NCBI RefSeq assembly: GCF_017329615.1
Contig: NZ_JAFMTW010000023.1
Location: 1 to 56,356 of the forward strand
Direction of reading: 5' to 3'
Source of the DNA: Alicyclobacillus suci
GTDB taxonomy: Bacteria > Bacillota > Bacilli > Alicyclobacillales > Alicyclobacillaceae
DNA: 56,356 nt
Shown here: piece by piece, positions 1 to 7,298 of the stretch
Position numbering within the stretch: position 1 is the stretch's first letter
How the letters are laid out: every line of letters starts with the position of its first letter
The notes under the pieces: generated by a model
Databases searched by the model: none
Told to the model about the DNA's origin: nothing
What the model saw: only the letters and a program-made list of their open reading frames with translations
Made by a program: the position numbers and the translations under genes

Positions 1-223
1 CGACGTACGAACGGACACACAAACCTGCAGCCTAAGCAAACGAAATGGGATTTTCATACATTCTCGGTTTGGTGTGTCCACCATATTGACTTAATACCAG
101 AACTCTTTGTGAAGGTTGTAAGGCAAGGGTGTGAACTCGTAGAGAAGAGGCGTGTAGCACGAAATCGTCCAGAGTCAGGAAATATCGAGGTGATTGGTTG
201 AATGTCACTCGCGCGACCATGCG

Positions 224-257
224 TTTGGGCCCCTCGCCTATTGGCAACGGGCCCAAA
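224..257. repeat. GC-rich inverted repeat at left edge
   Basis: TTTGGGCCC (224-232) and GGGCCCAAA (249-257) form a perfect 9-bp stem with a 16-base loop, just beyond the nitroreductase stop. Neither strand has a T-run after the stem, so it is not a textbook intrinsic terminator, though it could still stop or stabilise the nitroreductase transcript. Bases 1-292 hold nothing else I can support; the short reading frames there show no recognisable protein. Confidence 0.35.
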
Positions 258-292
258 TCTGCACAATATCTAAAATCGAAAAACGCTATCTA

Positions 293-955
293 TCAAAGTC
301 CTCTGAAGTGAATGGTCTCTTCCACTGGAACCCGGATACTGGACGCGCGGTTGTACGGGTGGTCTTTATCCTCATACCCCATCATGATACCGACGATAAT
401 CCGATGATGTTCTGGAATTTCAAGGATTTCCCGCAGCAAATGGGGATATGACACAGAACTGGCCGCAGGCGTGGAACCGAGCCCATGCTGTGTCGCAGCT
501 AACATCAAGTTCCCCGCATAAATCCCCACATCGAGCGTCGACCACTCTGTGAGGGAGCGGTCCAGGCATAAAAACACAGCGACAGGTGCATTGAAAAACG
601 CAAAGTTATTCCGCCAATTTTCGGCACGCGCCTTCTCGTCATCGCGAGCAATACCGGTTTGCTCAAACACCCTCGCATATGACGCATTCATTCTCTCTTG
701 CAAATAGTCTGGCCACGCTTTCGGCTTTGGCATATCACGGTCATCCGGGGCCTGTTGACTGTCATATGCCTCCAAATAAGCCTTGCGCAGCCGCTCCAAC
801 GTCTCTCCCTTAGCCACATAGACTTCCCATGGCTGAGAATTGGCCCAAGATGGCGCCTTTTGAGCGTCCCTCAGTACATCCAGAATCACGTCTTTTGGCA
901 CAGGCTCATCGGTATAACGGCGAACGGTCTTTCGCTTGTCAAACAAGTTAGACAT
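293..955 (-). CDS. Nitroreductase family protein (FMN-dependent NAD(P)H oxidoreductase)
   Basis: A 220-residue protein of the NfsB/nitroreductase fold. The N-terminus has the family signature (KRKTVRRYTDEPV) that contacts FMN phosphate, followed by APSWANSQPWEVYV, the usual second FMN-binding segment. The central GIYAGNLMLAATQHGLGS and the C-terminal IPEHHRIIVGIMMGYED are also typical. Such enzymes reduce nitroaromatics, quinones or flavins in the cytoplasm as dimers. The start is well supported by AGAGGAGTGG about seven bases before ATG. It is encoded alone, downstream of a hairpin region that should end the sugar-acid operon, so it is probably an independent unit. Family assignment is firm; the substrate cannot be told from sequence. 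Confidence 0.9.
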   Translation of the reverse strand: MSNLFDKRKTVRRYTDEPVPKDVILDVLRDAQKAPSWANSQPWEVYVAKGETLERLRKAYLEAYDSQQAPDDRDMPKPKAWPDYLQERMNASYARVFEQTGIARDDEKARAENWRNNFAFFNAPVAVFLCLDRSLTEWSTLDVGIYAGNLMLAATQHGLGSTPAASSVSYPHLLREILEIPEHHRIIVGIMMGYEDKDHPYNRASSIRVPVEETIHFRGL

Positions 956-1060
956 GATGGTCCACTCCTCTTTCTCATCTATAAGTACAGTATCTCAAAA
1001 TAAATTATGTAGTATCAATTCGTCACAAACAAGACAGCGCAAGATCCCCATCCGTCCATA

Positions 1061-1102
1061 TAGAAAGCCGTTCGCGGCGAACGGGATGGCACTCGCCATC
1101 CC
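1061..1102 (-). terminator. Double hairpin after the sugar-acid operon
   Basis: Two adjoining hairpins follow the stop of the DUF1537 kinase on the minus strand: GGGATGGC (1083-1090) with GCCATCCC (1095-1102), and CCGTTCG (1068-1074) with CGAACGG (1078-1084). The second is followed in transcription direction by CTTTCTAT, a weak T-rich stretch. They probably terminate the sigma-54-controlled operon before the nitroreductase gene. Confidence 0.5.
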
Positions 1103-1116
1103 GCCACCCTCGCCAT

Positions 1117-2499
1117 TTACAGGTTTAAAACCTGCATAAAATAATCTTCTCCGCCAAACTGACCACCTTTTAAAGCGAGCTCCAAACCATCGATGCGCAC
1201 ATCGTCAGAATAGCAGCGACACAGTGGCGCTCCAGGTGAAATCGACGTAATCATTTCCATCGCGTAAATCCCCAATTGCCGTGTTGCATAACTCGACGTG
1301 TCGCCACCAGAGATGACCAATCGCCGAATCCCAGTCTCTTGAATGACCTGTCTGGATACTTCCCCTAAATAAGACCCAAGAATTCGACCCGAGTCGGAAA
1401 TTTGTAAACCACTATCAATCATTTGCCGCTGGTTTTCCTGAATACTCGGGTCATCTGGCCCGAGCGCTGTATAAATAATCAAGCTTTTGCCATGGCGCAC
1501 GGCGTCACAAGCTCGCTTCACGATGTCCTGGAGCCCAGCCTTGCTGTCCGTTTCATCCATCACCGCTTGCAAAGACAGGTGGATGCCCTCAAATCCATGA
1601 TTCAGTGCCCACTGCAATTGCTGTTGGGTGACGGGCGAGCAACTTCCCGATACCACAAGGAGCTGATCTACCTTGTGCATTTCGACGTCTTTATCTGCCG
1701 CCTTCGGGGCCGTATGCGAATGGCCGTGAATCGCAGAAATGGCATGGCCGATACCGGAAGACCCCACAATAAACATGGGCTCATCTGTTTGCCGTGCACG
1801 CGCGAGTACAGCGCCGACTTGTTGCACATGCTCCTTCGTCAGCGCATCGAAAACTACCGCCTCTGGCTGGTTTGCGAGTTTGCGCTGGAGGATATCCCAT
1901 ACTTCCGCCTGGGTGCCATTGAGATGGAGGACATCAATGAGTTCAACAGCCCCTGCACCTTGCTGCTGCAAAACAAGGCGTAAATCTGCCTCGTGCATCG
2001 GCGTAATCGGGTGGCGCGACATCGTTGGATGCCTGTCGAGGCGGTAGACGTCTCCGCGCATCGCGGCGTAATGATTGCCGAACACCGTATACCGCTGAAG
2101 GTCTGGCGAAGCGACGAACACTGGCGTCCATGATTGCTGTTTGAAGGTGTCTTGGGAGATGCGCAGCACCGTCGCGATATTCCCAATCTCCACAGAGGAA
2201 TCAAACGTCGAACAAACCTTGTAATGTACATAATCACTGCCCAATTCCCGCAACGCCCGGAAAATGGACGGCAGTTCGCGTTCCATCTGACTGGGGTTCA
2301 TCACGCGACTATTCCCCGCAACGCCCACACACTGAATGCCTGGGAAACGCGCCAACACCGCCCGGTCCGGCACATCCAGAAATAATACGGTTCGCAGGCC
2401 ATGGACGGTCAGTGACTCCATGGCATCGGTCGATCCGGTGAAGTCATCTCCGTAAAACGAAAGAACGATTTTCCCACTCTCTATTGAATCATCCCGCAT
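1117..2499 (-). CDS. oiaK: Four-carbon/branched acid sugar kinase, DUF1537 family (3-oxo-isoapionate kinase-like)
   Basis: A 460-residue member of the DUF1537 (OtnK/DtnK/OiaK) kinase family, which phosphorylates 3-oxo or hydroxy sugar acids with ATP. The N-terminal domain has YGDDFTGSTDAMESL, the family's DDFTG motif. The C-terminal nucleotide-binding domain has ISGGDTSSYATRQLGI and ends with LKGGQFGGEDYF, also diagnostic. I chose ATG at 2499, with GGAGG 11 bases upstream, because the longer frame begins with TTG at that ribosome site. It is the last gene of a five-gene operon with a RuBisCO-like protein. Known RuBisCO-like plus DUF1537 pairs act in D-apionate catabolism as OiaX and OiaK, which is why I favour 3-oxo-isoapionate kinase. 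An alternative is 3-oxo-tetronate kinase (OtnK) acting with the class II aldolase in the operon. The specific substrate is inferred. Confidence 0.75.
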   Translation of the reverse strand: MRDDSIESGKIVLSFYGDDFTGSTDAMESLTVHGLRTVLFLDVPDRAVLARFPGIQCVGVAGNSRVMNPSQMERELPSIFRALRELGSDYVHYKVCSTFDSSVEIGNIATVLRISQDTFKQQSWTPVFVASPDLQRYTVFGNHYAAMRGDVYRLDRHPTMSRHPITPMHEADLRLVLQQQGAGAVELIDVLHLNGTQAEVWDILQRKLANQPEAVVFDALTKEHVQQVGAVLARARQTDEPMFIVGSSGIGHAISAIHGHSHTAPKAADKDVEMHKVDQLLVVSGSCSPVTQQQLQWALNHGFEGIHLSLQAVMDETDSKAGLQDIVKRACDAVRHGKSLIIYTALGPDDPSIQENQRQMIDSGLQISDSGRILGSYLGEVSRQVIQETGIRRLVISGGDTSSYATRQLGIYAMEMITSISPGAPLCRCYSDDVRIDGLELALKGGQFGGEDYFMQVLNL

Positions 2500-2537
2500 G
2501 CTGTGTCGAACCTCCAATGTGCTGTTCTATTTACGAC

Positions 2538-3851
2538 TTATGACGTCAGCTTCCGCGAATAGTTGATAGCCACAGACGATACCGCCATCAGTAAACCAGC
2601 CACAGCAAACATCACGAAGACGCCAACGAAACTGCCACCGCTCTGCTGGACAATCCAACCGACGAGAATCGGCACCAAAATCCCCGCCACGTTACCTGAA
2701 AAGTTCATAGCGCCCGTCAATTGACCAACGTGTTGATTGGCCGCAAGCCGCGCCGGAACACTCCAGTACAAGCCACCCCAACGCAAGAAGAAATTCGCGA
2801 GGCTGATCAGTAAAATCGCAGCAGTCGGCGTCGAAACGTAGTTCACAAGGATGATGGCCACAGCAACACCCACGCCGGCGAATCCCAGCAACGTCCTCAT
2901 CACGGCATTGACAGATGCACCCGCGCGAATCAACCGATCCGCCAACTGACCCGCAAACAATTCACCGACGAATCCTGCACCGAAAATTACAAATGTCCAG
3001 ATTCCGGTCATCCCAAACGATACATGTTGAACCTTGCTGACGTATGAAGGGGCCCATGTCAAAAGCCCGTAAAGTACTGCATCATAACCGAAGAACGCCA
3101 GAAGCAACATCCATGGACTGGCATGCTTGAAGTAGTGGATAGAAGATGGGTAGGCGTTTTCATCGCGGTCATCCTCTGTCTCTATCTTGTCGAGATATGC
3201 GACTTCTTCCTGCGTAATCAGGGGATGTTCAGCCGGATTATCGCGCATAAGCACCCAAGCCAAAATGCCGATGAGAACTGTCAAAAGTCCTACTGCTCCA
3301 AATGCAAGACGCCAGGTACCCAACCAGACGATAAGACCGGTCACCAGCAGACCGCCAAACGCCGTTCCTAATGGGCCACCGCCGTCGACCAACGTACTGC
3401 CTCGAGCGCGTTCATGCTTGCGCAACCAGCGCGTGAGTGAGGAGTTCGCGCCGTTCTGAACGGGTCCCTCAAAAACGCCAAGAAACATTCGCATGCCTAC
3501 AAGTGATGCAACACCGCCAACAAAACCAGTCAGACCTTCAACGATGCCCCAACCAATGAGACTGGTAGAGACCACTTTGCGCGGTTTCAATTTGTCGACA
3601 AGCCAGCCACCGGGCAACTGCATCAGGGCATAGGTCCAACCAAACGAACTGAGGATAACCCCCGTGGTCAATGAACTAATGTGAAGATCCTTGCCAATCA
3701 ACGGCATGGCAATCGACAGCGAAGATCTATCAATATAATTGATAATCATGACTAGAATAAAGAAACTGAACATCCACCAACGCAATCCCGGAACGCGCAA
3801 CCGTGCTTGTTTCTGCACATTTCCCTCGGTTTTCACCTGATCTGCTTGCAT
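2538..3851 (-). CDS. MFS transporter, anion:cation symporter (hexuronate/sugar acid) type
   Basis: A 437-residue polytopic membrane protein with about 12 hydrophobic segments. The first helix region INYIDRSSLSIAMPLIGKDL and the following SSFGWTYALMQLPGGWLVDK are hallmarks of the ACS family (galactonate, glucarate and hexuronate carriers), where the Arg in the first helix helps bind a carboxylate. It lies between the RuBisCO-like gene (67 bases) and the kinase (38 bases), so it is almost surely co-transcribed and is the likely importer of the operon's sugar acid. ATG at 3851 is preferred, preceded by GGCGGTG; an in-frame GTG lies nine bases upstream. A catabolite-response-like site lies in the gap upstream of it. 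Confidence 0.85.
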   Translation of the reverse strand: MQADQVKTEGNVQKQARLRVPGLRWWMFSFFILVMIINYIDRSSLSIAMPLIGKDLHISSLTTGVILSSFGWTYALMQLPGGWLVDKLKPRKVVSTSLIGWGIVEGLTGFVGGVASLVGMRMFLGVFEGPVQNGANSSLTRWLRKHERARGSTLVDGGGPLGTAFGGLLVTGLIVWLGTWRLAFGAVGLLTVLIGILAWVLMRDNPAEHPLITQEEVAYLDKIETEDDRDENAYPSSIHYFKHASPWMLLLAFFGYDAVLYGLLTWAPSYVSKVQHVSFGMTGIWTFVIFGAGFVGELFAGQLADRLIRAGASVNAVMRTLLGFAGVGVAVAIILVNYVSTPTAAILLISLANFFLRWGGLYWSVPARLAANQHVGQLTGAMNFSGNVAGILVPILVGWIVQQSGGSFVGVFVMFAVAGLLMAVSSVAINYSRKLTS

Positions 3852-3878
3852 CTCTGACACCGCCTATAGTCACATTCT

Positions 3879-3892
3879 GTTAAGCGCTTACA
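3879..3892. promoter_or_regulatory. cre-like palindrome inside the sugar-acid operon
   Basis: GTTAAGCGCTTACA matches 12 of 14 positions of the CcpA catabolite-response consensus TGWAARCGYTWWCA and contains the perfect palindrome TAAGCGCTTA. It lies between the RuBisCO-like gene and the transporter gene, where a bound CcpA could block read-through. The match is by eye only, and whether this species uses classical cre sites is not shown here. Confidence 0.35.
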
Positions 3893-3918
3893 AGAAAAGT
3901 AAAATTACTCTGTTTTCA

Positions 3919-5181
3919 TCAAGAACGAGTAAACTTCTCCATCGCCTGGGCCAGCTCGACATGAGTTTCGGCGTACGCCTCTAAGGTTTGCCCATGCAAA
4001 GCCGCTTCCCAGCCTTGTTTCATACTTTCCACGCCCGCTGCAATACCGCCGGGATGGGCCATAATGCCTCCACCCGCCAAATGCAAAACATCTACGGTTT
4101 GAATCGCTCGATAGGTTTCAACCGCTGTTCCGGCCCATTGCCCTGAAGAGAGCACTGGCATCACCGTGTCGTCGCCGAACATCGGTGTCAAACAGTCTTG
4201 AACAGATTGAACAACGGAATCGTTCGACTCAAAAAATTTATTGTTTAGGCCGTTCGTATGCAGATGATCGACCCCAGCTAAACGGGCCAACTTTTGATAC
4301 ACTCGGAACTCCATCCCCAAGTACGGGCATCGAGTCATCGCCCCCCATTGGTTGCGATGCCCATGAATCGGCACCTCTGCAAACTGGCGCAAATACGATA
4401 CACCGGCAAAGCCCACGCTGTTGATGCCCACCATGACACAGTTCCCGCCTGCTTGAACCACCGTATCGTGATGTTCCCGAAGTTCATCCATATCCCCCGT
4501 AATATTGAACGCGTACATCGTTTTTTTGCCCGTCTGGTCAGCGGCCCGCTCGATTTCCTCCATCACGGCCTGAACTCTTGCTTTGAGTGGCGCATATGGA
4601 GGATTTGCGTTGAGTTCATCATCCTTCATGAAATCAATGCCAGAAAGCGCAAGCTCCCTTACCAACGCGCGGAGTTCATCCATCGACAACCCGATACTCG
4701 GCTTCACAATCGTGCCAACAAGCGGTCGTTCATAGACACCGGCGAGTCTTCGGGTCCCCTCAATTCCAAATTGTGGACCATGATATTTCTCGATGAATGA
4801 AATAGGTAAATCGAGATCTATCAACCGTAAACCCGAAAATTCCCTTAACTCATAAAGGTTCCCGGCGACGGTCGCCAGTAAATTGGGAATGGACGCGCCA
4901 AAATTGTGATATGGAAAGGAAAGAACAACCTCACCCCGACGAAATACAACCTGCGCCTTATCAGCGGGTAGTTTAACCCCCGGCAAGGAAGGCGTCTGTA
5001 CCGAATCCAGCTCCGTAATTCGGACGATGCTCGCCCCATACGTCTGCTTGATATATGGCGTTTCCCCGGGTACAGAGACAAATGTACCCGTGGATTGCTC
5101 GCCGGCCATGACCGCTGCAGCATAGTCAAGGGGGTAAGGCGTCTCGATTCGATACGTCGCCAGCACACGCGCCTCAGTCAA
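3919..5181 (-). CDS. oiaX: RuBisCO-like protein (3-oxo-isoapionate 4-phosphate decarboxylase-like)
   Basis: A 420-residue protein with the complete RuBisCO large-subunit fold. The metal-binding segment GIDFMKDDELNA keeps the carbamylated Lys and the Asp/Glu ligands. TIVKPSIGLS keeps the first catalytic Lys of KPK but has Ser for the second. HGHRNQWGAM and HTNGL keep the two active-site His. Loop 6 reads SSGQWAG and lacks the essential loop Lys, so it cannot be a true CO2-fixing RuBisCO. The phosphate-binding AGGGIMAHPGG is present. In known D-apionate pathways a RuBisCO-like decarboxylase (OiaX) converts 3-oxo-isoapionate 4-phosphate to L-erythrulose 1-phosphate after the DUF1537 kinase, and both genes are in this operon. 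I chose TTG at 5181, seven bases after GGGAGG; the upstream in-frame ATG overlaps that ribosome site. A methionine-salvage RuBisCO-like role is less likely, as no mtn genes are nearby. Confidence 0.8.
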   Translation of the reverse strand: MTEARVLATYRIETPYPLDYAAAVMAGEQSTGTFVSVPGETPYIKQTYGASIVRITELDSVQTPSLPGVKLPADKAQVVFRRGEVVLSFPYHNFGASIPNLLATVAGNLYELREFSGLRLIDLDLPISFIEKYHGPQFGIEGTRRLAGVYERPLVGTIVKPSIGLSMDELRALVRELALSGIDFMKDDELNANPPYAPLKARVQAVMEEIERAADQTGKKTMYAFNITGDMDELREHHDTVVQAGGNCVMVGINSVGFAGVSYLRQFAEVPIHGHRNQWGAMTRCPYLGMEFRVYQKLARLAGVDHLHTNGLNNKFFESNDSVVQSVQDCLTPMFGDDTVMPVLSSGQWAGTAVETYRAIQTVDVLHLAGGGIMAHPGGIAAGVESMKQGWEAALHGQTLEAYAETHVELAQAMEKFTRS

Positions 5182-5256
5182 TCTAGGTCCTCCCATCCAA
5201 ACACGTCCGTATCAAATCATCTATCCTTCTTCCACGTGACGTGCATTCTCGACCGT

Positions 5257-6279
5257 TTAAAACGTCACTAGAACCTTAAGGGGGTTGCCCTCTTTCTTCT
5301 CTACCATTCTAAAGCCGTCAGCCGCTTGCTCATATGGCAATACATGTGTAATCACGGCGTCACTGAGAATTCGGTTTGCTCCCAACAACGCAACGGCCGC
5401 CATCGTGTCTTGACGCGTATAGCAGAAGCAGCCGACCAATTCCTTTTCCTGGCCTTGAAGTTGCATGATATCCAACGATTGATCACCATGGAACATCGCG
5501 ATAGTCACAATGCGCCCGCCCTTTTTAACCAGTGTCAGCGCTTGGTTTAAAATCCCTGGCACGCCCACAGCTATCAGCACTTTGTCAAACTGACCGCCGA
5601 TAGTCTCCAATGCTTCTTCAACCCAATCATCTTTACCCGCGATATTGAGGGTGTGCGTTGCACCGAGTTTCTTCGCTGTATCCAGGCAATAATCAAATAC
5701 ATCGGTTGCAAGAATCGTCGTCGCACCCGCTTCCTTCGCGACCGCGAGCGTCAACAGACCAATGGGTCCTGCGCCCAAGACTGCCACCTTGTCTCCAACC
5801 TCAATCCCTGCGCGACGAACAGCGTGAACACCCACGGCAAGCGGTTCTGCCAAAGCCCCCACCTGATAATCCATGTCACCCGGCAGGGCAAACACGACAT
5901 GTTCTGGTGCAACAAAGGTCTCTGCCATCGTACCGTACCACTTTCCGATGCCAGGCGCTTGGCGATTGTCGCAATAGTTGATATCCCCACGTAGACAATA
6001 CTCACATTTCCCACAGCCAGCTTGTGGTTCCACGGTCACTTTGTCGCCGACTTTGACGCGGGTTACAGATGGCCCTATCTCCACCACTTCTCCAGCAACC
6101 TCATGCCCAATAATCACTGGTGGTTTGCGAAATGGGTGAAGCCCCTTGTATGCGTGAATGTCAGAACCACAAATCCCCGCCGCCTTCACCCGAATGCGAA
6201 CCTCGTCGTCGCCAAGTGGCGCGCTCTCCACGTCCGTAATCACCACTGTATATGGGCTCTCTATCATAACCGCTTTCAT
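5257..6279 (-). CDS. Zinc-dependent medium-chain alcohol dehydrogenase (polyol/sugar-acid type)
   Basis: A 340-residue MDR dehydrogenase. It has catalytic zinc motifs (AAGICGSDIHAYKG and GHEVAGEV), a four-Cys structural zinc lobe (CGKCEYCLRGDINYC), and an NAD-binding Rossmann segment (VAVLGAGPIGLLTLAVAKEAG). This pattern is seen in sorbitol, threonine and galactitol dehydrogenases. The true start is ATG at 6279 (MKAVMIESPY), supported by AAAGGAAGTG; a longer frame upstream is an artefact. It lies 78 bases after the class II aldolase in the same operon. It would oxidise a secondary hydroxyl to the 3-oxo acid that the kinase needs, or act on the imported polyhydroxy acid. Substrate unknown. Confidence 0.85.
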   Translation of the reverse strand: MKAVMIESPYTVVITDVESAPLGDDEVRIRVKAAGICGSDIHAYKGLHPFRKPPVIIGHEVAGEVVEIGPSVTRVKVGDKVTVEPQAGCGKCEYCLRGDINYCDNRQAPGIGKWYGTMAETFVAPEHVVFALPGDMDYQVGALAEPLAVGVHAVRRAGIEVGDKVAVLGAGPIGLLTLAVAKEAGATTILATDVFDYCLDTAKKLGATHTLNIAGKDDWVEEALETIGGQFDKVLIAVGVPGILNQALTLVKKGGRIVTIAMFHGDQSLDIMQLQGQEKELVGCFCYTRQDTMAAVALLGANRILSDAVITHVLPYEQAADGFRMVEKKEGNPLKVLVTF

Positions 6280-6357
6280 TGCGACACTTCCTTTGCATGT
6301 CTTCATGTCTGTATAAATCCCTGCTCTTGTTGCACTGTTCACCTGAAGGAAGCGCAG

Positions 6358-7026
6358 TTACTTGCGATGCACGCGCTTGCGTGGCTTATATCGTGCGCCC
6401 TCCAAGAAATCTCTGACCACGTTATCTGGTATCTTCGTCAATGGAATACCAGCCGATTTCGCCGTCACAATCATGCGACAGGCCATCTCTAACGTTTCCA
6501 GGCGCATACGCGCATCGGCAAACGAGTCATCAAATAAGATGACACCATGATTTCTAAGAATAATGACATGGGCGATTTCAGCCTGTTCCTTGACCGCATC
6601 CCCTAACTCCGATGTACCTGGATGGTAATAGTCGACATACGCGACGTCCTCTAGAAAGTACATCGTCTCGATGAACAACTCCGACACAATCGGCTCTTGG
6701 CTGGATGCCATTAACGTGGTGTAAAAAGGCGACGAGTGTAAGACCACATTTGCATCCTCGCGCGTTTGATAAATTGCAGTGTGCATTGGAACTTCCTTGG
6801 ATGGCTTGCGACTTCCCGTCCAGGTCCCTTCGACGAAATTGCACAAGGAGAAGTCATCCATTTGCAAGTTCCCCATCTCCGTGCCAGACGCCGTAATCAA
6901 CATATGCTCCCTGTCAACTCTCGCACTCAAATTACCGGACGTCCCCCAGGCAAGTTGATTGGCCAACATGTATTTCCCCGTGTCAATCAACTGCCGTGCA
7001 ATCTCCGATTGATTGAATTCCACCAT
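6358..7026 (-). CDS. Class II aldolase/adducin family protein with altered zinc site
   Basis: A 222-residue class II aldolase fold protein, first gene of the operon. GTSGNLSARVD near residue 30 and KPSKEVPMHTAIYQTR with the catalytic Glu are normal. The usual zinc motif HxH (as in VHTHP) reads VLHSSPF, so the second His is Ser; the later LRNHGV His remains. Family members include L-fuculose 1-phosphate aldolase, ribulose-phosphate 4-epimerase and the 3-oxo-tetronate 4-phosphate decarboxylase OtnC. With a RuBisCO-like decarboxylase present it might cleave the ketose 1-phosphate product, but that is inference. ATG at 7026 follows GAAGGGGGTGAA; the longer frame would start beyond the sigma-54 promoter and is rejected. 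Confidence 0.8.
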   Translation of the reverse strand: MVEFNQSEIARQLIDTGKYMLANQLAWGTSGNLSARVDREHMLITASGTEMGNLQMDDFSLCNFVEGTWTGSRKPSKEVPMHTAIYQTREDANVVLHSSPFYTTLMASSQEPIVSELFIETMYFLEDVAYVDYYHPGTSELGDAVKEQAEIAHVIILRNHGVILFDDSFADARMRLETLEMACRMIVTAKSAGIPLTKIPDNVVRDFLEGARYKPRKRVHRK

Positions 7027-7058
7027 TTCACCCCCTTCAGCCTTGCACAAAGGTAATA

Positions 7059-7075
7059 AGCAAGAACCGTGCCAA
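7059..7075 (-). promoter_or_regulatory. Sigma-54 (-24/-12) promoter of the sugar-acid operon
   Basis: On the minus strand the sequence reads TTGGCACGGTTCTTGCT, a near-perfect match to TGGCACG-N4-TTGCW with the GG and GC elements spaced 12 bases apart. Transcription should begin near 7048, about 22 bases before the aldolase start codon at 7026. The divergent neighbour is a sigma-54 enhancer-binding protein, which supports the assignment. Confidence 0.9.
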
Positions 7076-7240
7076 AAGGATGGGGGCATACGAAAAAACT
7101 CAAATATTTTTTAACGCACGCAAAAAAGACGTGATTTCCGCGAAGTGACGATGATCTTCGTGACACGCAAAAGTGAACGCTTTCAAACATGAAAACAACG
7201 AGGGTAGCGCAACACTTGTTCAAGTTGATACAATCGTAGC

Positions 7241-7265
7241 AAAATGAAACGAATCGTCTCATTTT
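7241..7265. promoter_or_regulatory. 25-bp palindrome, candidate upstream activator site
   Basis: AAAATGAaACGAaTCGTcTCATTTT is an almost perfect inverted repeat (mismatches only at the lower-case bases), centred about 180 bases upstream of the sigma-54 promoter. That is a normal enhancer distance. It lies 33 bases before the activator's own start codon, so binding there could also autoregulate. A cre-like AGTGAACGCTTTCA lies at 7172-7185. Confidence 0.55.
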
Positions 7266-7298
7266 GAGTCAAACAAGGCGTCTTGGAGGGAGTTTACT

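Noticed and set aside
3919..5181. True CO2-fixing RuBisCO large subunit
   Set aside because: The loop-6 Lys and the second Lys of the KPK motif are missing, no small subunit or phosphoribulokinase is nearby, and the neighbours are sugar-acid catabolic genes.
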